The translations under genes and the position numbers were made by a program. The notes beneath the pieces were generated by a model. The model did no database searches. It worked only from the letters and a program-made list of their open reading frames with translations, and was not told the DNA's origin. A DNA stretch of 9,843 nucleotides, taken from DATDVD01 sp035290065. GTDB taxonomy: Bacteria > Pseudomonadota > Gammaproteobacteria > Coxiellales > Coxiellaceae. The stretch spans positions 1 to 9,843 of the forward strand of contig DATDVD010000147.1 in NCBI GenBank assembly GCA_035290065.1. The letters run 5' to 3'. Below are positions 1 to 6,754 of the stretch, one piece after another; position 1 is the first letter of the stretch, and each line of letters opens with the position of its first letter.

Positions 1-452
1 AAACTGTTCAAACGGGTGTAGCGGTTGTGTTGCCTTGGCACGGTGAAAAGGAGAAAGCGCGCGTTGAACGTTTGGCGGCAGGTATCGAAGGTGCGCAGGT
101 TCTTCCGCCGTTAAATTTATCCTCGTATTTGCCATTAATGCAGCAAGCGCAGGCAATTGTCAGTGGTGATACGGGCTTGGGCCATTTAGCGGCGAGTTTG
201 AATAGGCCATTGATTACTTTATACGGCCCCACGGATCCGAATTTGGTGGGTGTGGTAGGGCCTAATAGTGTGTGTCTTTCGGCTTCTTTTGAATGTTTGA
301 AGTGTTATAAAAAAATGTGTCGTTATGAACATGCGCCGCATACGGAAGCTGTGTGCATGCAGCGATTATTGCCTGAGCAGGTATGGGAAGTGTTGGAGAA
401 AAAATTAAGCAATGCTCGAGCAAAAACATTTACGTTTTCTGGAGAAGAATAA
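1..452 (+). CDS. waaC: LPS heptosyltransferase I, 3' part (5' end cut by the window)
   Basis: C-terminal 149 residues of a family 9 glycosyltransferase; the frame is open from position 3 and the gene starts outside the window. The enzyme adds the first L-glycero-D-manno-heptose from ADP-heptose to Kdo2-lipid A at the cytoplasmic face of the inner membrane. Seen in the sequence: a VVLPWHGEKEKAR segment typical of WaaC, then SGDTGLGHLAAS followed by LYGPTDP, the nucleotide-sugar binding signature of GT9 enzymes. WaaF normally has a different pattern here (NDSGLMHVAAA, YGSTSP), so WaaC is preferred. The tail carries a cysteine cluster (CLKCYKKMC and a later Cys) seen in several GT9 proteins and absent from E. 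coli WaaC. It ends TAA at 450-452, just before a hairpin. The family is sure; WaaC rather than another heptosyltransferase is likely. Confidence 0.8.
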   Translation, partial: TVQTGVAVVLPWHGEKEKARVERLAAGIEGAQVLPPLNLSSYLPLMQQAQAIVSGDTGLGHLAASLNRPLITLYGPTDPNLVGVVGPNSVCLSASFECLKCYKKMCRYEHAPHTEAVCMQRLLPEQVWEVLEKKLSNARAKTFTFSGEE

Positions 453-457
453 ATTTT

Positions 458-496
458 ACCTGGATTTTCGGCTTACCTCCATCCAGGTTACTTTTT
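458..496 (+). terminator. Hairpin terminator between convergent waaC and sppA
   Basis: A perfect 8-bp inverted repeat, ACCTGGAT at 458-465 and ATCCAGGT at 481-488, encloses a 15-nt loop. A run of five T at 492-496 follows on the plus strand, after a three-base gap. It starts six bases after the waaC stop. On the minus strand the hairpin is followed only by a weaker A/T stretch (AAAATTTATT), so it may act in both directions but looks better for waaC. The long loop and the gap before the T run keep confidence moderate. Confidence 0.6.
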
Positions 497-1433
497 ATAA
501 TTCTTCGCGTAAGGGCGATGTTTCATGAGTAAGGCCGAGATTTAATTCGGAATCTACGCCTTTCACAAACGCGTTTAAGAAAGAGGGCCTGGGCGAAAAG
601 TTTTTATATTGCGTTACATTATAATCGGATTTTAGTACCTCCCAGACATTTGCTATGCCATCGGCAATACCCAATTCAACCGCACGGTCACCAATCCAGA
701 AATCGCCAGAGAATAATTCACTGGGGTTTCCGCGCAATTTATTTTTTCGGCCTTGTACGACATCATTAATAAAGTGTTGGTGTACGTCGTCTAAAACAGT
801 TCTCATTTTTGCGACATCGGCAGGATTTAACGGTTCAAAGGGATCCATGCGAGCTTTATTTTTACCGGCAGTAAATAAACGTCGTGTGACGCCTATTTTT
901 TTGAGGGTGTCTTCAAATCCAAACCCACTCATGATCACACCGATAGAGCCGGTTAAGGTATCTTCGTTCACATAAATTTTATCTGCAGCCGTAGCCACTA
1001 AATAAGCACCCGATGCTAACGCATCACTGGCGACGACGGTCACTTTTTTCTTGGGATATTTGTTTTTTAAATAAAGAATTTTGTCGTGAATAATAGAGGC
1101 CTGTACGGGAGAGCCGCCCGGCGAATTAATGGCTAATACCACCCCTTTCGATTGCTTATCGGCAAAAGCGCGTGTTAATAACGGAACCACTTTGTTGGCG
1201 GAGAAGGATTTATCCTCGGCAATTTCTCCGTTTAATCGAACTAGGGATACATAGGGTTTTTTAGGATTAAAGCCTGGTTCATCCGCATCTTGCTGAGAGG
1301 GGGAAACCAACAAAAAAGTATACAACAGGGCGAAGAGCACCATGATAAAGAATCGAATATTGCGCCATCGTCGATCTCGTTTCCGGTCTAAAATTAATGC
1401 ATCGACTAATTCGTTATTTAAGGACTCTGCCAT
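495..1433 (-). CDS. sppA: Signal peptide peptidase, S49 family, short one-domain form
   Basis: Membrane-anchored serine protease of family S49 that degrades cleaved signal peptides and related membrane-embedded fragments. Length is 312 residues, the one-domain size of Bacillus subtilis SppA, not the 618-residue duplicated E. coli enzyme. Seen: a basic cytoplasmic start (DRKRDRRWRN, 16-25), one membrane segment at about 27-44, then the ClpP-like periplasmic domain. INSPGGSP (102-109) is the strand next to the active site. Ser141 in ALASGAYLVATAAD is the expected nucleophile, and Lys193 in GKNKARMDP matches the general-base Lys of the B. subtilis enzyme, so the Ser-Lys dyad looks intact. TGSIGVIM (161-168) is also typical. 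A CAGGAG ribosome site lies seven bases before the ATG. It follows rsmA on the same strand but has its own promoter in the 53-bp gap. The exact substrates are not visible from sequence. Confidence 0.9.
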   Translation of the reverse strand: MAESLNNELVDALILDRKRDRRWRNIRFFIMVLFALLYTFLLVSPSQQDADEPGFNPKKPYVSLVRLNGEIAEDKSFSANKVVPLLTRAFADKQSKGVVLAINSPGGSPVQASIIHDKILYLKNKYPKKKVTVVASDALASGAYLVATAADKIYVNEDTLTGSIGVIMSGFGFEDTLKKIGVTRRLFTAGKNKARMDPFEPLNPADVAKMRTVLDDVHQHFINDVVQGRKNKLRGNPSELFSGDFWIGDRAVELGIADGIANVWEVLKSDYNVTQYKNFSPRPSFLNAFVKGVDSELNLGLTHETSPLREEL

Positions 1434-1460
1434 ACGGATGCTCCTGGTGAAAGTGAAATA

Positions 1461-1469
1461 ATTATAGCA
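1461..1469 (-). promoter_or_regulatory. Extended -10 promoter for sppA
   Basis: Read on the minus strand, the gap between rsmA and sppA contains TGCTATAAT: a perfect TATAAT -10 (1461-1466) with the TGn extension that lets sigma-70 promoters work with a poor -35. The -35 region, around 1484-1489 (TGAGAT), is weak and overlaps the rsmA stop codon. The start of transcription would fall near 1454, giving a leader of about 20 nt that holds the CAGGAG ribosome site. This suggests sppA can be expressed apart from the lptD operon. No -35 match supports it, so it rests on the -10 alone. Confidence 0.6.
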
Positions 1470-1486
1470 TACATTTTGATAAGATC

Positions 1487-2254
1487 TCAGGCATCGAGGT
1501 GGCTGATGGCAATAAATTGCTCAACGGTTAAATTTTCAGGGCGCAGCATAGGATCAATATCCAATGTACGCAGCGCTTCCGGTGTCACAAAGGATTTTAA
1601 TGCATTGGTTAATGTTTTTCGCCGTTTCGTAAAGGCTGACGTGACTAGGTGTTTAAATCGCTCAAAATTTTTGACAGGAATAGGCTGTTTCACGGGCGTC
1701 AAGCGTACAAAGGCAGAATAGACACTGGGCATTGGATAAAAAGCAGTGGGGGGCACTTCAAAACACGGTTCTACCTGACAAAAATATTGCGTCATAACGC
1801 TAAGCCGCCCATAGGTTTTATTCCCCGGAGAAGCTGCTAAACGTTCTACTACTTCTTTTTGTAAGAGAAAATGAAAATCCTGCACGTGTTCTATTTGAGC
1901 AAATAAATGAAACAGCAAAGGCGTAGAGATATTGTAAGGTAAATTGCCCACCACACGGTAAGAAGGGAAAGAGGCAGGTAACTGAAATGTTAAAGCATCT
2001 TGCTCGAGCAGTGTAAGATTCTGAACGTGGGCGAATTTTTCTTTTAACAGTTTAACGAGATCGCGATCAATTTCTACTCCTGTTAAATGGGCACAGTGGG
2101 GCAATAATAATTCGGTTAAAGCGCCTTTGCCGGGGCCAATTTCAATCACGTGATCGTTTTCGCGAGGGGAAATGGTTTCTACCATATGCGCTAACACAAA
2201 GGCATCGTGCAGAAAATTTTGGCCGAATCGTTTTCGCGGGTGATGTTGATCCAT
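1487..2254 (-). CDS. rsmA: 16S rRNA (adenine1518/1519-N6)-dimethyltransferase
   Basis: RsmA (KsgA) uses S-adenosylmethionine to dimethylate two adjacent adenines in the 3' terminal hairpin of 16S rRNA, late in 30S assembly. The 255-residue length is normal. Seen: the start PRKRFGQNFLHD (6-17), SAM motif I EIGPGKGALT (38-47), the ribose-binding acid in VEIDRD (60-65), QDAL (85-88), the catalytic motif IV NLPYNIS (104-110), FYPMPSV (172-178) and the C-terminal RRKTLTNAL (211-219). The FxPxPKVDS motif reads FYPMPSVYS here, a small departure outside the catalytic site. It begins 18 bases after the pdxA stop with only a weak ribosome site (ACGG), so translation probably depends on coupling to pdxA. 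In E. coli apaG and apaH follow; here sppA does. Confidence 0.97.
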   Translation of the reverse strand: MDQHHPRKRFGQNFLHDAFVLAHMVETISPRENDHVIEIGPGKGALTELLLPHCAHLTGVEIDRDLVKLLKEKFAHVQNLTLLEQDALTFQLPASFPSYRVVGNLPYNISTPLLFHLFAQIEHVQDFHFLLQKEVVERLAASPGNKTYGRLSVMTQYFCQVEPCFEVPPTAFYPMPSVYSAFVRLTPVKQPIPVKNFERFKHLVTSAFTKRRKTLTNALKSFVTPEALRTLDIDPMLRPENLTVEQFIAISHLDA

Positions 2255-2272
2255 ATCCGTAGTATACCGTAT

Positions 2273-3202
2273 TCAGCGAATTAATTGCTGAGCTAGACGA
2301 GTGGCGGCTTCAAAACTGCTGCTGTGAATGCGTCTTGTTCCCGCCAAGGACAAAGCTGTTCCATGATCCACCGATGTTCGAATAAACGGCAAGCCTAGTG
2401 TGACATTCACCGTTTCTCCAAATCCCCGGTGTTTAATGACGGGTAATCCTTGATCATGATACAACGCCAACACCACATCCAATGTATTTAATATATGAGG
2501 AGTGAAAGCGGTATCTGCCGGCAATGGCCCTACCGTTTGAATGCCTTCTTCGCGCAGTTTTTTTAGAGTGGGTTCAATGATGTTAACTTCTTCGTCGCCG
2601 ATATGGCCTCCTTCGCCGGCATGCGGATTTAAACCACACACACCGATTCTCGGTGTGTGGATAGAAAAGGTGTGTTGTAAATCGTGATGAAGTATGCGAA
2701 GTGTTTCAATGATATTTTTTTCGTTCACATGATTAGCTACTTCTCGCAATGGAATGTGTGTGGTCAATAAGGCTATTTTTAATGATCCATCCATCAACAT
2801 CATGACGGTTTTAAGGGAATGAGTTTTCTGCGCGATATAGTCAGTGTGGCCAGTAAATCCAATACCCGCTTCATTAATAATGCCTTTGTGCACGGGGCCT
2901 GTAACCCACGCATCGAAGCGGTGTTCTAAACAGCCTTCAATGGCTTTATCCAGTGTCTCTAACACATACTGTGCATTGTGAGGTGTTAAGTGGCCGGGAA
3001 TAACGGGTTGAGCCGTGGGAATGTGTTGCACAGTAATAGAAGAAGGAAGGGCCACCTTTAATTGGTCCGCGCGTTCGCGGAAGGCATTGGCATCTGCGAT
3101 CACCGTGTAGTGCACGCCTTTTTTTTCAACCGCGGGCAACCCCGTTAATACTACATCGAATCCAATACCAGCCGGCTCTCCCGGTGTAATCACAATGTTC
3201 AT
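2273..3202 (-). CDS. pdxA: 4-hydroxythreonine-4-phosphate dehydrogenase (vitamin B6 synthesis)
   Basis: PdxA oxidises 4-phosphohydroxy-L-threonine with NAD(P); the product decarboxylates and is then condensed by PdxJ to pyridoxine phosphate. I place the start at the ATG at 3200-3202, giving 309 residues beginning MNIVITPGEPAGIG as in the family, although the frame is open 16 codons further up. That ATG overlaps the surA stop as ATGA, so translation is probably coupled; there is no clear ribosome site. Seen: TGHTDYIA (117-124), LNPHAGEGG (191-199), YHDQGLPVIKHRG (248-260) and TSVDHGTAL (276-284). The three metal-ligand histidines are His149, His194 and His249; their spacing of 45 and 55 matches E. 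coli His166, His211 and His266 exactly. It looks complete and active. A strong hairpin lies inside the gene near His194. Confidence 0.97.
   Translation of the reverse strand: MNIVITPGEPAGIGFDVVLTGLPAVEKKGVHYTVIADANAFRERADQLKVALPSSITVQHIPTAQPVIPGHLTPHNAQYVLETLDKAIEGCLEHRFDAWVTGPVHKGIINEAGIGFTGHTDYIAQKTHSLKTVMMLMDGSLKIALLTTHIPLREVANHVNEKNIIETLRILHHDLQHTFSIHTPRIGVCGLNPHAGEGGHIGDEEVNIIEPTLKKLREEGIQTVGPLPADTAFTPHILNTLDVVLALYHDQGLPVIKHRGFGETVNVTLGLPFIRTSVDHGTALSLAGTRRIHSSSFEAATRLAQQLIR
2637..2659 (-). repeat. 10-bp inverted repeat (hairpin) inside pdxA
   Basis: Bases 2637-2646 and 2650-2659 are perfect inverted copies, CACACACCGA and TCGGTGTGTG as read on the minus strand, around a 3-nt loop. In the pdxA message this would form a compact stem of ten pairs, seven of them G-C. 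It codes for residues around HTPRIGVCG, just before the metal-ligand His194. There is no T run, so it is not an intrinsic terminator. It may be only a by-product of the codons used. Confidence 0.75.
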
Positions 3203-4176
3203 GGAGTAACTATTTTTATATAAGCGCTTCCCTGCATTTTTTGAAGCCATGTATCGAGTTTTTCATTCATGGCTTTTCGATACAGCATCATACGCACTTC
3301 GGATTGGGTAATGGGCTCATACGAGGCATTTTTCACGCCTTTCAATTGCAAAATATGAAAACCATTGGGGGTTCGAATGGGTTGAGTGACGCTGCCTACT
3401 TTCATGTTCATTAAAATGGGCACATACAATTCAGGCAATTCACCCAATTTTTGCCAGCCTAAATCACCGCCGCTTAATGCAGTACTTCCACTGGATTCTT
3501 TCGCAGCAATTTTTTGGAAATCTTCGCCTGATTGCAATTCTTTTGCTACGGCATTGGCATGGGTTTCGGTTTCTGCTAATTGTTGAGTCGTAGGCGTTTC
3601 GGGCAATGGAATAACAATATCGGCAATATGATATTCCGTCGTGGCCATTTGTTGCATTTGATAACGTTTATATGCAGCATTTACGTCTTGTTCTGTAATC
3701 GTGATATCTCGGCCAACCGCTTCTTGTTGTAGTTTCATTAACAACAATTCTGTTTTAATTTTTTCTTGATAGAGGGCAAAAGAAACCCCTTCTTTTTGCA
3801 AAGCTTCTTTCAATTGATCGAGAGTAAGTTTTTGCTCGCTGGCCATACGTTGAATGGCTTCATTTATTTCGCTCGATGTCACTTGAATACCGACGCGAGT
3901 GGCAATTTGAATTTGCAATTTTACTCGTATTAATTGTTGAAGCACTTGTTGTCGCAATTGCTCATCGGTGGGAGCTTCAATATGGTTATGGGCAAGCTGA
4001 ATTTTTGCTTGTTCAACCGAATTATCGAGCTCGGATTCGGTAATGACTTCATCGTTTATAATCACGGCGATTTGATCCACCGTTTGTCGACTGGATGGAG
4101 AAGAAGAAACCGGCTCAGCATAGACGAATGTGCTAATCATTAAAATAAAGAGTATGCAGAGTATATTTTTTACCAT
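3199..4176 (-). CDS. surA: Periplasmic chaperone SurA with a single parvulin domain
   Basis: SurA carries unfolded outer-membrane proteins, LptD among them, through the periplasm to the BAM complex. Seen: a signal peptide at 1-20 (MVKNILCILFILMISTFVYA, cleavage expected after VYA); a SurA N-terminal domain from about 33 to 160 (DQIAVIINDEVITESEL, then helices ending LLLMKLQQEAVGRD); one parvulin peptidyl-prolyl isomerase domain at about 181-281 (YHIADIVIP, SGGDLGWQ, PIRTPNGFHILQL); and a C-terminal helix (MMLYRKAMNEKLDTWL) that packs back on the N-domain. At 325 residues it is about 100 shorter than E. coli SurA (428), because only one of the two parvulin domains is present. A GAGG ribosome site precedes the ATG by about five bases. 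It lies 43 bases after lptD, and its stop overlaps the pdxA start. Confidence 0.93.
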   Translation of the reverse strand: MVKNILCILFILMISTFVYAEPVSSSPSSRQTVDQIAVIINDEVITESELDNSVEQAKIQLAHNHIEAPTDEQLRQQVLQQLIRVKLQIQIATRVGIQVTSSEINEAIQRMASEQKLTLDQLKEALQKEGVSFALYQEKIKTELLLMKLQQEAVGRDITITEQDVNAAYKRYQMQQMATTEYHIADIVIPLPETPTTQQLAETETHANAVAKELQSGEDFQKIAAKESSGSTALSGGDLGWQKLGELPELYVPILMNMKVGSVTQPIRTPNGFHILQLKGVKNASYEPITQSEVRMMLYRKAMNEKLDTWLQKMQGSAYIKIVTP

Positions 4177-4219
4177 AACGCCCTCGCGGTGGAATCACCT
4201 CGGAATGCTCACGTTTGAC

Positions 4220-6673
4220 CTAATACCGGGGGTTAATATAGCCGGGTAAGGTTTGCGATAACAGCCCAGAGGCGCTATGGTTACCGATACTGCCTAGTCC
4301 TGTCAATGCAAATTCTAAAGAATAGATCGTTTGATATTGGTTATGATTGTTTTCATTGATACCCAAGAAGCTACGGCTGGTAATGAATCGCAGTGCCCAT
4401 CCACAGGTTTCGTATTCTAGTCCAGCGTATAAATTTTGGGGGTGACGGTCATTGAGATTGTATTCTGCGTAGGCGAGGCCATTCCAGCGATACCCCAAAG
4501 GCCAAGCAAAGCCGGCATGCACGGTTTCATATTTTGAGGAACCTTCTTCATCGTCATTGGTCTGAATAAATTGAAACCCGGTGTCAAATATATGCGTATG
4601 TTGGTATTCGTATTTAAAACTAAAACCCGCATTATCAACCCGTTTCTTTTCGCCATCATAGGCGCCCGTTGCAATAATGTTCCATAACGGGGTAGGGTTG
4701 TATGTTAATTCACCCACCACTGGGGAGAAATGAATATTTTGAGCGGCACAGCCGGCTTGTATGCACACTTTAGGTGGTGTGAAATAATCGGCTATTCCGA
4801 TATCGGCACTTAATTTTTGTTCGCCCGTTTCACTGCTTAAGAGACGGGAACGTAATCCTAAACTTAATTGATTAGCATTTTGCAATCGATCAAATCCTGT
4901 AAAACGATTCACGCCAAATAATTGGTCATACGTGAGGGGTAATTGCTCGGTGTCGAAATTGGGTAGGTTACTTTGATTCGTATAAGGAACCAATAAATAG
5001 AACACATGGGGTTCTAATGTTTGTGTAAACAAATGCTGGCCCCAATGCATTAAGCGTGAGAAATAAAGCCCGCTGTCTACATTTAAAATAGGTAAATTAC
5101 GGTCCATCGTTGAGGACATGCCAGGCTGTAGATTTTCTAATGAATAACCCGTCGTGTCCCATTGCAATTGAGGGGTCACATGAAAAGCGGCCCATGTTAA
5201 AGGCAAGCTGATGCCAGGGCGTACGTGCACCCGTTGGCCCGTGGCTTTGTTGGGGAAAATATCACTGTGATAATCAAAATTAACGGCTTGTGCGCCTACG
5301 CCTAAATCCAATCCACCCATAAGATCGGGATAATCGCCATTAATATCGAATTCCGGTAAGCGTTGATATTGATCCTCAGCAGGATTATTGGCTTGTGTAA
5401 TGGGATGCAACGTTTCATAGGCACGCGCTAATAAAACAGCTTGCCAATGTTCACCCGTATATTTCACATTAAATTCATTTAATAGTTGGTTGGAAGTGAC
5501 ATCGTTCGTGAAAGGTGAGCCAAGATCTTGAAAATAATAGTCATCGGAAACATAATTCACAATGAATTGACTGCTTAAAGCAGACGTCCAATGACTTTCT
5601 TGTTTTCCAAAAATATGCCCACGATTATTGCTTTCTTTTCGAATGTCCTCTAAGAAGGGGTGAAATTCATTATCGTCCGGATAAGTATTTAGCACCGTTT
5701 GGCGAAATGTATTAAATTGACGATCCTCTGGAAGATAACCGCCGTTAAAAGTTCCTTGGTGATCTTTGGTAAGAAAACGAAATTCATCAGCCCATAAGAC
5801 GCCGCGTTTTTCCATCCAGCGCGGTGTAATCGTTGTGTCATAATTAGGGGCAATATTCCAATAAAAAGGCACTTTAATATCCAATCCGTTGTTGGAAGTA
5901 ATGCCCGCCATCGGCACTAAAAAGCCGGTTTGTCGTTCATGCGTAATCGGAAAACTAAAAAGAGGCGCGTAAAATAGCGGCACATGTTTAAACGTCAGCC
6001 AGGCATTATAAGCTTTTCCCCAGCCCGTATTTCGATTAAGCACAATTTTTTTCGCATGCAGTTTCCACGCGGGATTGATAGGGGAGGCATTGGAATACGT
6101 GCCGTTATGAATCGTGATGACGCCTGCTCCATCACGTTCAATGTTTTCACCTTCTCCCCAGCTGTCGACGGAGTATTGTTGTAAGCCGCGGTGGTATAAA
6201 TGATACACGCCCTTCGGCATGGTTAATGTATTGGTTTGCAAATCCAACAAGGCTTGTGGAGCTACGAATATTCGTCCCGGTTGTTGGTAGCGCACATGCC
6301 CCACAAATTCGAGGCTTGAAATTTTATGAGTTTCAGAATCCCGATAAATATAAAGGGTATCGGCTTTCAAAATACGCCCCGGTTGTGTAACCGTTACACC
6401 ACCGCTTAATACGGTTCGTCCTTTTTGATTTAAGTCGACAGGGCCGTTGGAATGAATTTGGGTAGAGACAGCACCTGACTGACCTGCAGTAACCTCTTGT
6501 ATCAAGGTGGTAGGTTCTTTAAAGTAGCCTCCACATAGGTGAGCGGGGTCTTGGCTTGGCACCCAATCTAAAAGGTTGGCAGTGCTGTTAGGATCGATTC
6601 CATTTTGTTTAAAATTCGCCCACGCATGAGTGCTTAAGGCTATACTGAGAATAAAAATAATTGATTTTCTCAT
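4220..6673 (-). CDS. lptD: LPS-assembly outer-membrane protein LptD
   Basis: LptD forms the outer-membrane barrel that, plugged by LptE, inserts LPS into the outer leaflet. I start it at the ATG at 6671-6673 (817 residues): it begins a good signal peptide (MRKSIIFILSIALSTHAWA, cleavage before NF) and has an AGGGA ribosome site eight to nine bases upstream. The frame stays open 47 codons further, but that stretch has no secretion signal and runs under the amgK start. After the signal comes an LptA-like beta-jellyroll, about 60-190 (SGGVTVTQPGRILKADTLYI, HKISSLEFVGHVRY), then the barrel (TGFLVPMAGITSNNGLDIKVPFYWN and many alternating strands). Mature cysteines are Cys47, Cys637, Cys642 and Cys757. 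E. coli has Cys31, Cys173 and the pair Cys724-725, so this protein keeps the long-range N-to-C disulfide but not the second one. It ends with a genuine TAG. Confidence 0.96.
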   Translation of the reverse strand: MRKSIIFILSIALSTHAWANFKQNGIDPNSTANLLDWVPSQDPAHLCGGYFKEPTTLIQEVTAGQSGAVSTQIHSNGPVDLNQKGRTVLSGGVTVTQPGRILKADTLYIYRDSETHKISSLEFVGHVRYQQPGRIFVAPQALLDLQTNTLTMPKGVYHLYHRGLQQYSVDSWGEGENIERDGAGVITIHNGTYSNASPINPAWKLHAKKIVLNRNTGWGKAYNAWLTFKHVPLFYAPLFSFPITHERQTGFLVPMAGITSNNGLDIKVPFYWNIAPNYDTTITPRWMEKRGVLWADEFRFLTKDHQGTFNGGYLPEDRQFNTFRQTVLNTYPDDNEFHPFLEDIRKESNNRGHIFGKQESHWTSALSSQFIVNYVSDDYYFQDLGSPFTNDVTSNQLLNEFNVKYTGEHWQAVLLARAYETLHPITQANNPAEDQYQRLPEFDINGDYPDLMGGLDLGVGAQAVNFDYHSDIFPNKATGQRVHVRPGISLPLTWAAFHVTPQLQWDTTGYSLENLQPGMSSTMDRNLPILNVDSGLYFSRLMHWGQHLFTQTLEPHVFYLLVPYTNQSNLPNFDTEQLPLTYDQLFGVNRFTGFDRLQNANQLSLGLRSRLLSSETGEQKLSADIGIADYFTPPKVCIQAGCAAQNIHFSPVVGELTYNPTPLWNIIATGAYDGEKKRVDNAGFSFKYEYQHTHIFDTGFQFIQTNDDEEGSSKYETVHAGFAWPLGYRWNGLAYAEYNLNDRHPQNLYAGLEYETCGWALRFITSRSFLGINENNHNQYQTIYSLEFALTGLGSIGNHSASGLLSQTLPGYINPRY

Positions 6674-6754
6674 GCTGCAAATCCCTTTCCGTGCATGATG
6701 GTACCGGAATCGGGCGTGAGGATCTATACTTATTCGATTAAAATAGGAACTCCA
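6674..6754. promoter_or_regulatory. Divergent promoter region between lptD and amgK
   Basis: These 81 bases separate the start codons of lptD (leftward) and amgK (rightward) and must serve both unless the promoters lie inside the genes. On the plus strand TATACT (6725-6730) fits a -10 for amgK and would give a leader of about 18 nt; TAAAAT (6739-6744) is another choice. On the minus strand TATAGA (6723-6728) fits a -10 for lptD, so the two -10 elements would overlap. None has a convincing -35, and I see no clear sigma-E promoter, although lptD is sigma-E controlled in E. coli. Location is supported by layout, exact elements only weakly. Confidence 0.4.

Noticed and set aside
655..975. Plus-strand 106-residue frame inside sppA
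   Set aside because: It is antisense to a conserved S49 peptidase; the sequence is low-quality and has no family features.
3203..3250. Upstream extension of pdxA by 16 codons
   Set aside because: It overlaps the surA end and does not resemble PdxA; the ATGA overlap at 3199-3202 starts the protein exactly at the family N-terminus.
4417..4674. Minus-strand 85-residue frame inside lptD
   Set aside because: It is a shifted-frame shadow within the conserved LptD barrel.
6695..6754. Upstream extension of amgK by 20 codons
   Set aside because: There is no family similarity there, and the ATG at 6755 has a well-placed AGGA ribosome site.
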